DNA of 64,000 bases from Oscillospiraceae bacterium (GTDB lineage: Bacteria; Bacillota; Clostridia; Oscillospirales; Ruminococcaceae). Under the pieces are notes generated by a model, which saw only the letters and a program-made list of their open reading frames with translations, was not told the origin of the DNA and searched no databases. The stretch spans positions 1-64,000 of the forward strand of contig JAGAUA010000019.1 in the NCBI GenBank assembly GCA_017847885.1, given 5' to 3'. This document shows positions 8,341 through 17,549 of this stretch, one piece after another. A program made the position numbers and the translations under genes. Positions within the stretch are counted from its first letter, which is position 1, and the number at the start of each line of letters is the position of its first letter.

Positions 8341-10587
8341 ATGAAACAAGACAAAATCATTATCCGCGGACTCACTCAAAACAATTTGAAAAATATCTCG
8401 CTGGAAGTACCCAAGGGGAAAATCGTTGTTTTCACGGGAGTATCGGGCTCGGGCAAATCAAGCATAGTTTTCGATACAATTGCCGCCGAGAGCCAGCGCC
8501 AGATGAACGAGACATACACCGCTTTCATGCGCGGAAGGCTTCCCAAATACGAAAAGCCCAAAGCCGATCTGATTGAAAATCTGTCTGCTTCGGTAATCGT
8601 TGACCAGAGCCGCTTAGGCGGAAACGCACGCTCGACCGTGGGCACGATAAGCGATATGTACGCGGCGCTGCGCCTGCTTTACTCGCGTATCGGCGAGCCT
8701 CACGTCGGAACGGCTTCATACTTTTCATTTAACGACCCCAACGGAATGTGCCCCGAATGTTCGGGCATAGGCAAGGTCATGGAGCTTGACATAAGCCCCG
8801 TGCTTGACAAGGAAAAAAGCTGGAACGAGGGAATGGTTGACCTTCCTGCGTTCCATGTTGGGAACTGGTACTGGAAGCAGTACACGGGAAGCGGTCTTTT
8901 CGATAACGACAAAAAGCTGAAGGATTACTCCGAACGTGAGCTTAATCTGCTGCTTTACGGTGCATACGAAAAGGGCGGACAACGCGTGCATAAGCAGGTC
9001 GAGGGAATATACAATCATCTGGAGCGCCTTATCATAAAAAAAGACCCGTCCGAGTCGAGTGAACATTCCATACAGCGCCTTGCAAGGCTTGTAAAGCAGC
9101 ATGAATGTCCAGCGTGCCACGGAAAGCGGCTGAACGAAAGGGTGCTTTCCTGCAAGGTGTCGGGGTACAGCATAGACGAGATGTGCGAAATGGAATTTAC
9201 GGAGCTTGTTGAGGTGCTTCGCGGAATTGACGACCCACGGGGTAAAACCGTTGCGGAAGCGCTTGTGGCGTCACTTACCCGAATGATAGATATAGGTCTG
9301 CCCTATCTTTCCATGAACCGCGAGTCCTCGTCCCTTTCGGGCGGAGAGGCGCAGAGGCTTAAGCTGGTGCGGTACATGGGCAGCGCTCTTACGGGTATGA
9401 CGTATATTTTCGACGAGCCCAGCACGGGTATGCACCCAAGAGACGTATACCGAATGACAAAGCTTCTTCAAAGCCTGAGAGACAAGGGCAACACCGTTCT
9501 TGTGGTTGAGCATGACAAGGACGTGATATCAATTGCCGACGAGGTAATCGACGTGGGTCCCCTTGCAGGCAAAAACGGCGGACAGATACTGTTTCAGGGC
9601 AGCTATGAGCAGCTTCTTGTTTCGGGCACGCTGACGGGAAACGCTATGAAAGAAAATATTCCAATAAAGAAAAATCCGAGAAAGCCTTCTGCTTTTCTTC
9701 CCGTTCGGGGAGCTTGTCTGCATAATCTGAAAAATGTGTCGGCGGATATTCCCCTTGATGTTCTTACCGTTGTTACGGGCGTTGCAGGCTCGGGCAAAAG
9801 CTCGCTGATACGCGATGTGTTTGCAGCTCAGTACAGCGACAGGGTCGTGCTTGTTGACCAGTCGCCCGTTACCGCCACGGGACGTTCTGCGCCCGTGACT
9901 TTTCTCGGCTTCTTTGATGATATACGCAAGGCAATTGCCGAAGAAAACGGCGTAAGCCCTTCGCTTTTCTCCTTTAACAGCAAGGGCGCCTGTCCCGTGT
10001 GCAAAGGCAGAGGCGCAGTTGTGACGGAGCTTGTTTTCATGGACCCCGTCACCACCGTCTGCGAAGCCTGCGGCGGAAAACGTTACAGCGAGGAAGCGCT
10101 GTCCTATAAATATCACGGCAAAAACATAGTTGAAATTCTGGATATGTCCGCAGAAGACGCATACGAATTCTTTAAGGATAACCGCAAGATAAGCAAGGCT
10201 ATCAAGGCTATGCTTGAAGTGGGACTTCCCTATCTTTCTCTGGGGCAGCCACTATCCACCCTTTCGGGAGGCGAGCGCCAGCGTGTCAAGCTTGCAAAAT
10301 ATCTCGACAAAAAGGGTAATATTTATGTGCTGGACGAGCCTACAACAGGACTTCACGCCTCGGACATCACAAACATAATGCAGCTTCTTGACAGCTTTGT
10401 AAAGCGGGGCAACACCGTTATCGTTATCGAACACAACCTTGATGTGATGAAGCAGGCGGATTACATTATAGATGTTGGTCCCGACGGCGGTACGGCAGGC
10501 GGCGAGATAGTGTTTACCGGTACTCCGCAGGAAATGGCGGACAGCGCACATACTATCACGGCGGAATATCTGCGCAGGTCGCTTTGA
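8341..10587 (+). CDS. short UvrA-like ABC ATPase (DrrC-type)
   Basis: A 748-residue relative of excinuclease subunit A. Two ABC cassettes: Walker A GVSGSGKSS (33-41) and GVAGSGKSS, signatures SLSGGEAQRLKL and TLSGGERQRVKL, Walker B YIFDEPSTGMH and YVLDEPTTGLH, and Zn-binding CxxC clusters (CPECSGIGK, CPACHGKRL, CPVCKGRGA, CEACGGKRY). True UvrA is about 940 residues; the shortness indicates loss of much of the UvrB-binding and insertion domains. Proteins of this class, such as Streptomyces DrrC, protect DNA from intercalating drugs rather than run excision repair. It precedes an AraC regulator and ABC-2 exporter and shares a promoter box with the regulator, so resistance or self-protection is the likely role. 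That role is inference. A ribosome site (AGAGGGG) precedes the ATG. Confidence 0.9.
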   Translation: MKQDKIIIRGLTQNNLKNISLEVPKGKIVVFTGVSGSGKSSIVFDTIAAESQRQMNETYTAFMRGRLPKYEKPKADLIENLSASVIVDQSRLGGNARSTVGTISDMYAALRLLYSRIGEPHVGTASYFSFNDPNGMCPECSGIGKVMELDISPVLDKEKSWNEGMVDLPAFHVGNWYWKQYTGSGLFDNDKKLKDYSERELNLLLYGAYEKGGQRVHKQVEGIYNHLERLIIKKDPSESSEHSIQRLARLVKQHECPACHGKRLNERVLSCKVSGYSIDEMCEMEFTELVEVLRGIDDPRGKTVAEALVASLTRMIDIGLPYLSMNRESSSLSGGEAQRLKLVRYMGSALTGMTYIFDEPSTGMHPRDVYRMTKLLQSLRDKGNTVLVVEHDKDVISIADEVIDVGPLAGKNGGQILFQGSYEQLLVSGTLTGNAMKENIPIKKNPRKPSAFLPVRGACLHNLKNVSADIPLDVLTVVTGVAGSGKSSLIRDVFAAQYSDRVVLVDQSPVTATGRSAPVTFLGFFDDIRKAIAEENGVSPSLFSFNSKGACPVCKGRGAVVTELVFMDPVTTVCEACGGKRYSEEALSYKYHGKNIVEILDMSAEDAYEFFKDNRKISKAIKAMLEVGLPYLSLGQPLSTLSGGERQRVKLAKYLDKKGNIYVLDEPTTGLHASDITNIMQLLDSFVKRGNTVIVIEHNLDVMKQADYIIDVGPDGGTAGGEIVFTGTPQEMADSAHTITAEYLRRSL

Positions 10588-10632
10588 AACAGCAAAAAAA
10601 GTCGAGAAAAACATTTACTCCGCGAGTATAAT
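10588..10632 (+). promoter_or_regulatory. promoter with repeated upstream box, copy 2
   Basis: AACAGCAAAAAAAGTCG recurs at 10588-10604, immediately after the UvrA-like stop codon, then GAGAAAAA and a -10 TATAAT at 10627-10632. Box-to-minus-10 distance is 39 nt here and 38 nt in copy 1. No -35 consensus is visible. The likely binder is the AraC-type regulator encoded just downstream. Confidence 0.6.
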
Positions 10633-10664
10633 CGTAAGTAAAGGGTATGAAAGGCTGTGATAAA

Positions 10665-11555
10665 ATGAACGAACAAATATCGGCTGTCCAGAGAATGCAG
10701 GAATATATCGACAAGCATCTGAACGAAGAAATAACGCTTGCAGACCTCTCCGAGGCGGCGCTGTTTTCACCGTGGCATTCGTACAGACTTTTCAAGCAGC
10801 ACACGGGTCTGTCGCCGTCGGAGTACATTCGCCGCCTGCGGCTTTCACGCTCGGCTGTTAAGCTGAAGCAGGGTGGATACCGCGTTATCGACGCAGCCTA
10901 CGACACGGGCTTCGGCAGCGTTGACGGCTACCAGCGCGCATTCTTCAAGGAGTTCGGCTGCAACCCCGGCGAATACACCCGTACAAAGGTGCCTATCCCC
11001 CTTTTCATTCCCTATGGAGTAAAATTTCGCGAACTCAGAAAGGAGTGCATTGACGTGAAAGAAGTACAAAGCCTGTTTGTCCAGCTTATGCGCAAGCCCG
11101 AGCGAAAGGTCATCATCAAGCGCGGCATAAGCGCGGAGGACTATTTTGATTACTGCTCAGAAGTCGGCTGCGATGTGTGGGGCATACTCACCAGCATGGA
11201 CTCGCTGTGCGGCGAGCCTGTGTGCCTGTGGCTGCCCGAGCAGTACAAAAAGCCCTACACCTCGACCTACGTTCAGGGCGTGGAGGTCGAAACGGATTAC
11301 GACGGCGTAATTCCCGACGGCTTCGATGTTATCACCCTTCCGTCTGCGGAATATCTGGTTTTTCAGGGAGAGCCATTTCTCGAAGAAGATTACTGCGACG
11401 CCATTACGGCTGTTCAGTATTCTATGGATAAATATGACCCTGCGCTTATTGGATACCGCTGGGACGACTCCAATCCGCGAATTCAGCTTGAACCCAGAGG
11501 TGAGCGCGGATATATCGAGCTTCGTGCGGTATGTCCGTTAAACAAGGAGGAGTAA
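10665..11555 (+). CDS. AraC family regulator with C-terminal GyrI-like effector domain
   Basis: Residues 1-105 are an AraC double helix-turn-helix, beginning MNEQISAVQRMQEYIDKHLN and containing LFKQHTGLSPSEYIRRLRL and AYDTGFGSVDGYQRAFFKEF. Residues 130-296 match the GyrI-like/AraE effector-binding fold (LPSAEYLVFQGEPF, YRWDDSNPRIQLE), which in Rob, SoxS-related and BmrR-like regulators binds small lipophilic drugs. The start at 10665 has AAAGG 10 nt upstream; an ATG at 10647 has its purine tract too close. It lies 2 nt before an ABC exporter pair, so it likely senses a compound and activates the exporter, itself and the UvrA-like gene through the shared promoter box. Regulation is inferred. 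Confidence 0.9.
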   Translation: MNEQISAVQRMQEYIDKHLNEEITLADLSEAALFSPWHSYRLFKQHTGLSPSEYIRRLRLSRSAVKLKQGGYRVIDAAYDTGFGSVDGYQRAFFKEFGCNPGEYTRTKVPIPLFIPYGVKFRELRKECIDVKEVQSLFVQLMRKPERKVIIKRGISAEDYFDYCSEVGCDVWGILTSMDSLCGEPVCLWLPEQYKKPYTSTYVQGVEVETDYDGVIPDGFDVITLPSAEYLVFQGEPFLEEDYCDAITAVQYSMDKYDPALIGYRWDDSNPRIQLEPRGERGYIELRAVCPLNKEE

Positions 11556-11557
11556 GT

Positions 11558-12280
11558 ATGAATGAAGCTATCAAGGTAAACGGATTGAAAAAAAGCTACC
11601 GAGGAAAAACAGCGCTGAACGGCTTAGACCTTTCAGTAAAAGAGGGAACGGTTTTCGGGCTTCTCGGAGCAAACGGTGCAGGAAAAAGCACCTCTATCGA
11701 ATGTATTCTCGGCACAAAGCAAGCCGACGACGGAAGCGTTTCCGTGCTGGGGTGTGACCCTGTAAAAGACCGCCGCAAGCTGTTTGAGAATGTGGGCGTA
11801 CAGTTTCAGGAGTGCGACTACCCAAACGAGATAAAGGTGTGGGAGCTGTGCGAGGAGACCGCCTGCCTTTACAAAGCGCCTGCGGATTGGAAGCAGCTGT
11901 GCGAACGTTTCGGAATTGGCGATAAGCTTAACAGATACGTAAAAAATCTGTCGGGAGGCGAACGTCAGCGGCTTTTCATCGTTCTGGCGTTGATACCCGA
12001 CCCGAAGCTTGTTTTTCTTGACGAGCTTACAACGGGTCTTGACGCAAGAGCGCGCCGCGGTGTATGGAAAACTCTTGAGGAGCTGAAAAAGCAAGGTCTG
12101 ACGATTTTTCTTACATCGCATTTTATGGACGAGGTGGAAGCGCTGTGCGATGAAATTTGCATCCTGAAAAAAGGTAACGCCGTGTTCTGCGGAACGGTGG
12201 AACAAGCGAAAAAGCAGTGCGGCTGCGATAATTTTGAGGACGCATACCTTATGCTGTCGGACGAGGAGGATATTGCATGA
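11558..12280 (+). CDS. ABC-2 type exporter ATPase
   Basis: A 240-residue nucleotide-binding subunit in the DrrA/CcmA class. Walker A GANGAGKSTS (near 38-47), Q-loop FQECDYPNEIKVWEL, signature NLSGGERQRLFIV, Walker B LVFLDELTTGLDARARR and H-loop LTSHFMDEVE are all present. The start at 11558 follows AAGGAGGAG in the end of the regulator gene. It overlaps the permease gene by 4 nt (ATGA). With the permease it should form a half-transporter dimer exporting a drug, lipid or peptide, energised by ATP at the cytoplasmic face. Confidence 0.92.
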   Translation: MNEAIKVNGLKKSYRGKTALNGLDLSVKEGTVFGLLGANGAGKSTSIECILGTKQADDGSVSVLGCDPVKDRRKLFENVGVQFQECDYPNEIKVWELCEETACLYKAPADWKQLCERFGIGDKLNRYVKNLSGGERQRLFIVLALIPDPKLVFLDELTTGLDARARRGVWKTLEELKKQGLTIFLTSHFMDEVEALCDEICILKKGNAVFCGTVEQAKKQCGCDNFEDAYLMLSDEEDIA

Positions 12281-13020
12281 AAGCATTTTTTACCATGCTG
12301 AAAAACGAAATAAAGCTTAGCCTGCGTGATATGAACATGGTGATTTTCGCCGTGCTTATGCCTTTGGCGGTGCTTGCGGTTTTGGGGATAATCTACAAGT
12401 CGAAGCCTGCTTTTGACGGTGCGGACTACACATTTGCAGAGCAATCCTTCGGTGCATTGTGCGCAATTTCGGGCTGTGCGGGAGGCTTGATGGGTCTGCC
12501 GATTACCGTGTCCGAATTACGTGAGCGGAAGATACTTAAACGGTACCGCGTTACACCCATGAGTCCCGTGCTGCTGCTTGCCGCAGAGCTTGCTGTTTTT
12601 ATGCTGTACGCGCTTGTATCCATGCTTACGCTGCTTGCCGCAACCGCAATATTCTGGAGTTTTCCCATACACGGCTCGGCTGCGGCGTTTATCGGAAGCT
12701 GGCTGCTGACCCTTGTATCAACTTTGAGCATAGGCTTGCTTGTGGGGGGCATTGCCAAAAACACCAAGCAGGCAGGAGTTATTGCGAGCATACTTTATTT
12801 CCCAATGCTGATTTTTTCGGGCACGACCCTTCCGATAGAAGTAATGCCCGAGGTAATGCGAAAAATCGTAGGCGTATTCCCCCTGACTCAAGGAATAGAG
12901 CTGATGAAAGCAACGTCCCTCAACGCACCCATGGAAAATATATGGCTGCCAATCGCCGTTATGGCTTTCGTGACAGTCGTCTGCTCCACTCTTTCGGTAA
13001 TATTTTTCAAATGGGAATAA
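12277..13020 (+). CDS. ABC-2 type exporter permease
   Basis: The 247-residue membrane subunit has about six hydrophobic segments (for example MVIFAVLMPLAVLAVLGIIY, SFGALCAISGCAGGLMGLP, ALVSMLTLLAATAIF, LLTLVSTLSIGLLVGGIA, VIASILYFPMLIFSGTTLP and AVMAFVTVVCSTLSVIFF) and the LPIEVMPEVMRKIVGVFPLT region typical of ABC-2 permeases such as DrrB. Translation is coupled to the ATPase by the ATGA overlap. It is the last gene of the module and is followed by a strong terminator. Confidence 0.92.
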   Translation: MKAFFTMLKNEIKLSLRDMNMVIFAVLMPLAVLAVLGIIYKSKPAFDGADYTFAEQSFGALCAISGCAGGLMGLPITVSELRERKILKRYRVTPMSPVLLLAAELAVFMLYALVSMLTLLAATAIFWSFPIHGSAAAFIGSWLLTLVSTLSIGLLVGGIAKNTKQAGVIASILYFPMLIFSGTTLPIEVMPEVMRKIVGVFPLTQGIELMKATSLNAPMENIWLPIAVMAFVTVVCSTLSVIFFKWE

Positions 13021-13025
13021 TACTA

Positions 13026-13067
13026 AAACAGTCCGTATGAAACCGAAGTCATACGGACTGTTTTTTT
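13026..13067. terminator. bidirectional terminator
   Basis: AAAACAGTCCGTATGA pairs with TCATACGGACTGTTTT across an 8-nt loop, followed by a T-tract. It ends the ABC module and, read backwards, yfhO. Confidence 0.85.
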
Positions 13068-13073
13068 GCGATA

Positions 13074-15770
13074 TTATACTTCATAAAGCCTGTTCAGCAG
13101 GATAGCGCGGTTTTTCCGCTCGTAGATGCCTATAATTATCAGCACTATCAAGCCTGCAAGGGAAAGCACCATGCCGACCTTCATGCCCTTGGGGAAGAAC
13201 TTCATTTCAACCGTGTGAGTGCCCGCCGTCATGGGTATGCCGATAAGCGCGTCCACAAGCTCCACAGGCTCGGTCTTTTCACCGTCAACATATATTGTCC
13301 AGCCCGGCTCCCATGAAATTGAGGTGAAAAGTATGCCGTCCTCCTTGGCAGTAACCGTACCCTTAATGTGGTTTTCCTTAAAGGACTCGATCTCAAGGGG
13401 CTGCTGCTTAAGCTCGTCAATGGCGTTTCGGAACATTTCCTCGTTGAGGTAATAGATGTAGTTCTCCTTGAAAAGCACCTCGTTTTTCTCCTCGGTAATG
13501 GTGGTGATGAGCGAGATTTCCTCGCCCTCGCTGAACCGTCCCAAGGGGTGGATAACCATATTTCCGCCCTCGTAGTAGTAGTCCACAAACTCCTTGTTGA
13601 GCCAGAGATTTATCTTGCGCTCATACTGTGACGGGAAGTACATATATATCATATCCTCGGTAGGCGCCGTGAACAGGAACTCAATATGAGAGTTCTGCCC
13701 CTCAATTCTGGGCACATACTTGTTATGAGTGCCGTATGTGGAGGGCTTTGCATTTTCGGGAACGATATCGTCAATGTCAATTCTTGTGAAGAAATCCTGC
13801 TCCTCGTCGGAAAGCAGCGCGGAAAGCAGCATATTCTGATTTTCGAAAGGATTTTCCCACGACTCAAAGCTTACATCGGCAATAGCGTTATCCGCCATAA
13901 AACCGATTGGCAGCGCGTAGGGATTTTCGTAAACGTACATGACCTCTTTGCTGTCGCCGTTTGCAAGAACTATATCATTGTAATGCTTGGATGTTGCAAT
14001 TTCAAGCTCCGTATCCTCTCCGCTCTTGGCATTGCCCTTTTCCATAACGTACTTTATGCCGAAAATCGCGTCTGTAACATAGGTCGCGCCCTTATACCTT
14101 ATATAGTGACCGCCATAGGAAAAGCCCAGCTTACGCAAAAGCTGTATTGGCGCGGCATTCAGCGTAGAGCTTGAGTGTGCAAGTCCGTATGAACCGAAAG
14201 CAAGAGCGTCGTTTACAGTTCTCTGGAAATCCTTCTCAATTCTGTATGTGTCCCCGTCCATGTCATAAATCTTGTTTACTGTGTTTCTTCCGAGGGTTAT
14301 ATATCTGTTGTAGGAGCTGTATTTGGAGTATGTCACGTCATTGTCGATTTGGTACATTGTATACGACGAGGTTATGGTCAGCTCCACAAGCAGGAATATC
14401 GCAACCGCAATGGGTATCGGTTTTACCTTGTAATATTTCTTGTGCATATACAGCAGCAGCGCGTATATCGCACCCATAACCACGGTAAACCATACCACCG
14501 CAAGAATATTTACCCTTTCAAGGTCCTGCTTGTCTATATAGAACACGTACACCGCAAGCAGTAAAAACACTCCGCCTATCTCCTTGAAGGTTATGCCCTC
14601 AATGCGCTCAAACGCCTGCGCAGCCATGATGAGCAGCACAAAGCTGAACGTAAAGGAGTAACGGTAAGGCAGCCAGTTGGGTACCTGAAAGCCGTGCCAG
14701 ACAATGTCTACCGTGGAAAGATACATTGAAAGAATGACCGTAAGCGCCAGCACGCCGAAGCCTATCTTGTTTCTAAGCTTGATGTTGGTGTTCATAAAGT
14801 AAAGCGGAATAAGCAGTATCGTGATAATTCCGCAGTACACCACGGGCGAGCCTTCGGGGCGGCAGGTGTCATACACATTCGGCAGCAGATTTACGAAAAA
14901 GTCGATAAAATCGAACTGGGTCTTCATGTCGTAATTCGGCGTTGAAAACTCGAATTTTCCGAGACTGAGGCTGTAATAAAGCGGAATAAGCAGCCATGCC
15001 GAGCATATTGCCGCAAGCACGCCTCCGCAGGCAAATTTCACCCCCGAAAGGAAGAAATGCTTGAATTTGAATGGTACTGTTTCTTCGGAAACAAAGAAAT
15101 AGTACACCAGAAAATATACGCAGCAGAAAATCGCTATCATCCAGCCGATATAGAAATTGGCAATAAACATAAGCGCAAGTGGAATGATGAAGCCAAGCCA
15201 CTTGCCGTTGTTGACAAGCCTTTCTATGCCAAGGCAGATTATCGGCAGATAAATCAGACCGTCAAGCCACATCGGGTCCATGAGCTGAACTATCATATAC
15301 GCCATAAGGCTGTACAGCATGGAAAAAATCAGCGACGTGTGGGGAGATGTGCGCTTTGAACGCCGCAGGAAATAGCAGAACGTTACCGAAGCCGTACCCA
15401 CCTTCAACATCTGCATTATCAGCAGAGAAAACGGCATAATAGACCGCGGCAGAAGCATGACCACCAGCGTGAACGGGCTTGCAAGGTAGTAGGCGTAAAT
15501 GCCGATAATTTCGCCCGAAAGGTTGCGGCTCCAGCTGTTCACAAGGCTTCCCCTGCCCCAGAAAGCGTCTCTGAGGTTTTCAAAGTAGTAAACGTACTGA
15601 CCGTTCAGGTCGAGGACAAGCACCGACTCGTCTCCGAAAGGGTATATTCCGAATATCGCGTAGGAAACAAAAAGAATTATCATCGGAATAAAGAAAGCAA
15701 AAATATAAAGCCTTTTGTTATACAAAAAGGTTTTTGGACTGAATTTCAAGGTTATCTGTGCGTTTTCCAA
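13074..15770 (-). CDS. YfhO family membrane protein
   Basis: An 898-residue polytopic protein of the YfhO family. A multi-helix membrane region fills roughly the first 470 residues, including the conserved lumenal segment FGDESVLVLDLNGQYVYYFE and DPMWLDGLIYLPIICLGIE, typical of GT-C-fold glycosyltransferases. A large extracytoplasmic C-terminal domain follows, with one last helix near the C-terminus (VGMVLSLAGLIVLIIIGIY). In Bacillota, YfhO proteins add sugars to lipoteichoic acid or other surface polymers from a lipid-linked donor. The start is TTG at 15770 with GGAGG six bases upstream. The gene is alone, convergent with the exporter module. The acceptor polymer cannot be told from sequence. 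Confidence 0.9.
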   Translation of the reverse strand: MENAQITLKFSPKTFLYNKRLYIFAFFIPMIILFVSYAIFGIYPFGDESVLVLDLNGQYVYYFENLRDAFWGRGSLVNSWSRNLSGEIIGIYAYYLASPFTLVVMLLPRSIMPFSLLIMQMLKVGTASVTFCYFLRRSKRTSPHTSLIFSMLYSLMAYMIVQLMDPMWLDGLIYLPIICLGIERLVNNGKWLGFIIPLALMFIANFYIGWMIAIFCCVYFLVYYFFVSEETVPFKFKHFFLSGVKFACGGVLAAICSAWLLIPLYYSLSLGKFEFSTPNYDMKTQFDFIDFFVNLLPNVYDTCRPEGSPVVYCGIITILLIPLYFMNTNIKLRNKIGFGVLALTVILSMYLSTVDIVWHGFQVPNWLPYRYSFTFSFVLLIMAAQAFERIEGITFKEIGGVFLLLAVYVFYIDKQDLERVNILAVVWFTVVMGAIYALLLYMHKKYYKVKPIPIAVAIFLLVELTITSSYTMYQIDNDVTYSKYSSYNRYITLGRNTVNKIYDMDGDTYRIEKDFQRTVNDALAFGSYGLAHSSSTLNAAPIQLLRKLGFSYGGHYIRYKGATYVTDAIFGIKYVMEKGNAKSGEDTELEIATSKHYNDIVLANGDSKEVMYVYENPYALPIGFMADNAIADVSFESWENPFENQNMLLSALLSDEEQDFFTRIDIDDIVPENAKPSTYGTHNKYVPRIEGQNSHIEFLFTAPTEDMIYMYFPSQYERKINLWLNKEFVDYYYEGGNMVIHPLGRFSEGEEISLITTITEEKNEVLFKENYIYYLNEEMFRNAIDELKQQPLEIESFKENHIKGTVTAKEDGILFTSISWEPGWTIYVDGEKTEPVELVDALIGIPMTAGTHTVEMKFFPKGMKVGMVLSLAGLIVLIIIGIYERKNRAILLNRLYEV

Positions 15771-15894
15771 AATAAACCTCCGTTCAAATTTAAAAATGCA
15801 AATACATTATCATTATAATTCCTTTTTAGCTCTATTACAATACTTTTGCTGAAATTTTCAGAAAAATGCGATTTTTTTGACAAATATACACAAA

Positions 15895-15931
15895 ATTCCG
15901 TCCGTAAAATTCACCTTTACAGACGGAAAAA
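15895..15931 (-). terminator. intrinsic terminator after the CPBP protease gene
   Basis: On the minus strand TTCCGTCTGTAAA pairs, with one G-U pair, with TTTACGGACGGAA and is followed by TTTTG. It lies directly after the stop codon of the CPBP-family gene. Confidence 0.7.
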
Positions 15932-15932
15932 A

Positions 15933-16946
15933 TTACTGTGCAATTGGCTGAACGCTTATTAACAGGTTAAATGCGTAAATAACGAAAACAACTATCATGC
16001 TCCATGAAGTGACCAGAATGGGCATGGTACGTTTTTTGTGGTGTATCGTGTACTCGGGAAGCGTAAGCTGCCGCTTGGATACCATCGAGAACAGCACGAC
16101 TGCACCCAAAACAAGGAATATAGGCAGCATTATCCAGTTCACCGCATAGGACGCGTCATCGTTGAAGTACTCCACTATCTGCGGAATTGAAGCGACAGCG
16201 TTATTTACCATATGGCAAATTATAGCAGGAACAATAGAGCCTGTCTTTATCGTGATAATCGCCAAGGGTATGCCTATGAGAAATCCCAAAACGAACTGGT
16301 AGGGGTTACCGTGCATTATTCCGAAAATGAACGCCGAAAAGAATATGGCAAACCGCTGGCTTACCTTAGCCGAGCAGCGCAGGACAATTCCCCTATAAAT
16401 AAGCTCCTCGCCTATGGGTGCAAGAACTATCGCGCCGAAAATATCGGCTGCGTACACCGACGGCTTATGCTCCAAAACATAGTTAAGCCCCGCAACCTCA
16501 AGTCCGAGGGAATTCAGAAAAAGCGATATAAAAATAGTGCATATCATGGATATTTGCTGGCAAAAAAGCACCAATACCACGTATTTTGCCGTCTCCCCTG
16601 CTTTTACACATCTGACGGAAAAAAGCTCCTTCGGGTTATACCTTGCAAAAAGGCAGTAGCCGATAAATACGGCAATTGCCAGAAGCGCAGGAAAATATCC
16701 GCCTGCGACGACCTCCCAAAAGCCGTAAACCGACATTCCGTCTTGGGTCTCGTCAGAGAGCATACCAAAAGTATCCAGCAAGTCATATGCGACAGAGCAA
16801 ACTACCAATATCAGCACTTCAAGGGAAAGCAGGGTAATTCCTATCACATTGTAGTTATGCCTGATTTTCCGCTTTTCCTCGTAGGGAACCTCAAAATTCG
16901 GCGGATAATACATCTGATTTGGGTTATATTGACCGTAATAATTCAT
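15933..16946 (-). CDS. CPBP family intramembrane glutamic endopeptidase
   Basis: A 337-residue membrane protein of the CAAX/bacteriocin-processing family. The catalytic motifs are EELIYRGIVLR (EExxxR) and FGIMHGNPYQ (FxxxH), followed by ICHMVNNA with the third-motif H and N. About eight transmembrane helices are present, with a short N-terminal cytoplasmic tail rich in Tyr, Asn and Pro. Members cleave membrane-embedded substrates, including anti-sigma factors or peptide precursors; no substrate is evident nearby. AAGGAG precedes the ATG. It follows lexA by 9 nt on the same strand, so murC, lexA and this gene are probably one transcript. Confidence 0.9.
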   Translation of the reverse strand: MNYYGQYNPNQMYYPPNFEVPYEEKRKIRHNYNVIGITLLSLEVLILVVCSVAYDLLDTFGMLSDETQDGMSVYGFWEVVAGGYFPALLAIAVFIGYCLFARYNPKELFSVRCVKAGETAKYVVLVLFCQQISMICTIFISLFLNSLGLEVAGLNYVLEHKPSVYAADIFGAIVLAPIGEELIYRGIVLRCSAKVSQRFAIFFSAFIFGIMHGNPYQFVLGFLIGIPLAIITIKTGSIVPAIICHMVNNAVASIPQIVEYFNDDASYAVNWIMLPIFLVLGAVVLFSMVSKRQLTLPEYTIHHKKRTMPILVTSWSMIVVFVIYAFNLLISVQPIAQ

Positions 16947-16955
16947 TTTTTCTCC

Positions 16956-17534
16956 TTAGATATATCTGATAACAGACACAACTCTGCCGATAATTTCACA
17001 TTCGTCCACAATAATCGGGTCCATTGTGTCGTTTTCGGGCTGGAGACGGTAATGACCGTTCTCCTTATAAAAGGTCTTGACCGTCGCCTCGCCGCCGTTT
17101 ACCATAGCAGCCACGATCTCGCCGTTTCTCGCGGTGGAGCATTTCTCGATAACAACGATATCGCCGTCAAGAATAGCCGCATTTATCATACTTTCGCCGC
17201 GCACCTTCAAGGCAAAAAGCTCGCCCGAATAATTTTTCTGCTGGTGGAAATTTATATAATCGGTAATGTCCTCGACCGCTGTAATAGGCTGACCGGCTGT
17301 TATCGTACCTACAAGGGGTATCTTGGTCGCACCCCTGCCTGCGATTTTTATTGCACGGTTGCAGCCGTCCACCTTTTCAAGATATCCCTCGGAAACAAGG
17401 GTGTTGACATATCTTGCGGCGGTAGAGGTGGAGCGTATGTCCAAAGCCGAGCAAATCTCCCGTATCGACGGCGCAAAACCGTCCTCCATTCTTTCCTTGA
17501 TATATTCAAAAACACGTTTTTCCTTATCGTTCAT
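16956..17534 (-). CDS. lexA: SOS repressor LexA
   Basis: LexA is a dimeric repressor that self-cleaves when RecA filaments form, switching on DNA-repair genes. The 192-residue protein has an N-terminal winged helix (residues 1-65, with SIREICSALDIRSTSTAARYV), a cleavage site A80-G81 in TITAGQ, catalytic serine S115 in RGESM and lysine K153 in EATVKTFYKE. The length is near the usual 200. The start at 17534 follows AAAGGA. Only 15 nt separate it from the murC stop and no GAAC-N4-GTTC-type SOS operator is visible there, so autoregulation is not obvious in this arrangement. Confidence 0.95.
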   Translation of the reverse strand: MNDKEKRVFEYIKERMEDGFAPSIREICSALDIRSTSTAARYVNTLVSEGYLEKVDGCNRAIKIAGRGATKIPLVGTITAGQPITAVEDITDYINFHQQKNYSGELFALKVRGESMINAAILDGDIVVIEKCSTARNGEIVAAMVNGGEATVKTFYKENGHYRLQPENDTMDPIIVDECEIIGRVVSVIRYI

Positions 17535-17549
17535 AGCATTGCCGTCCTT

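Noticed and set aside
8341..10587. Identification as the DNA-repair excinuclease UvrA
   Set aside because: About 190 residues shorter than UvrA and placed in an exporter module, so the DrrC-like reading fits better.
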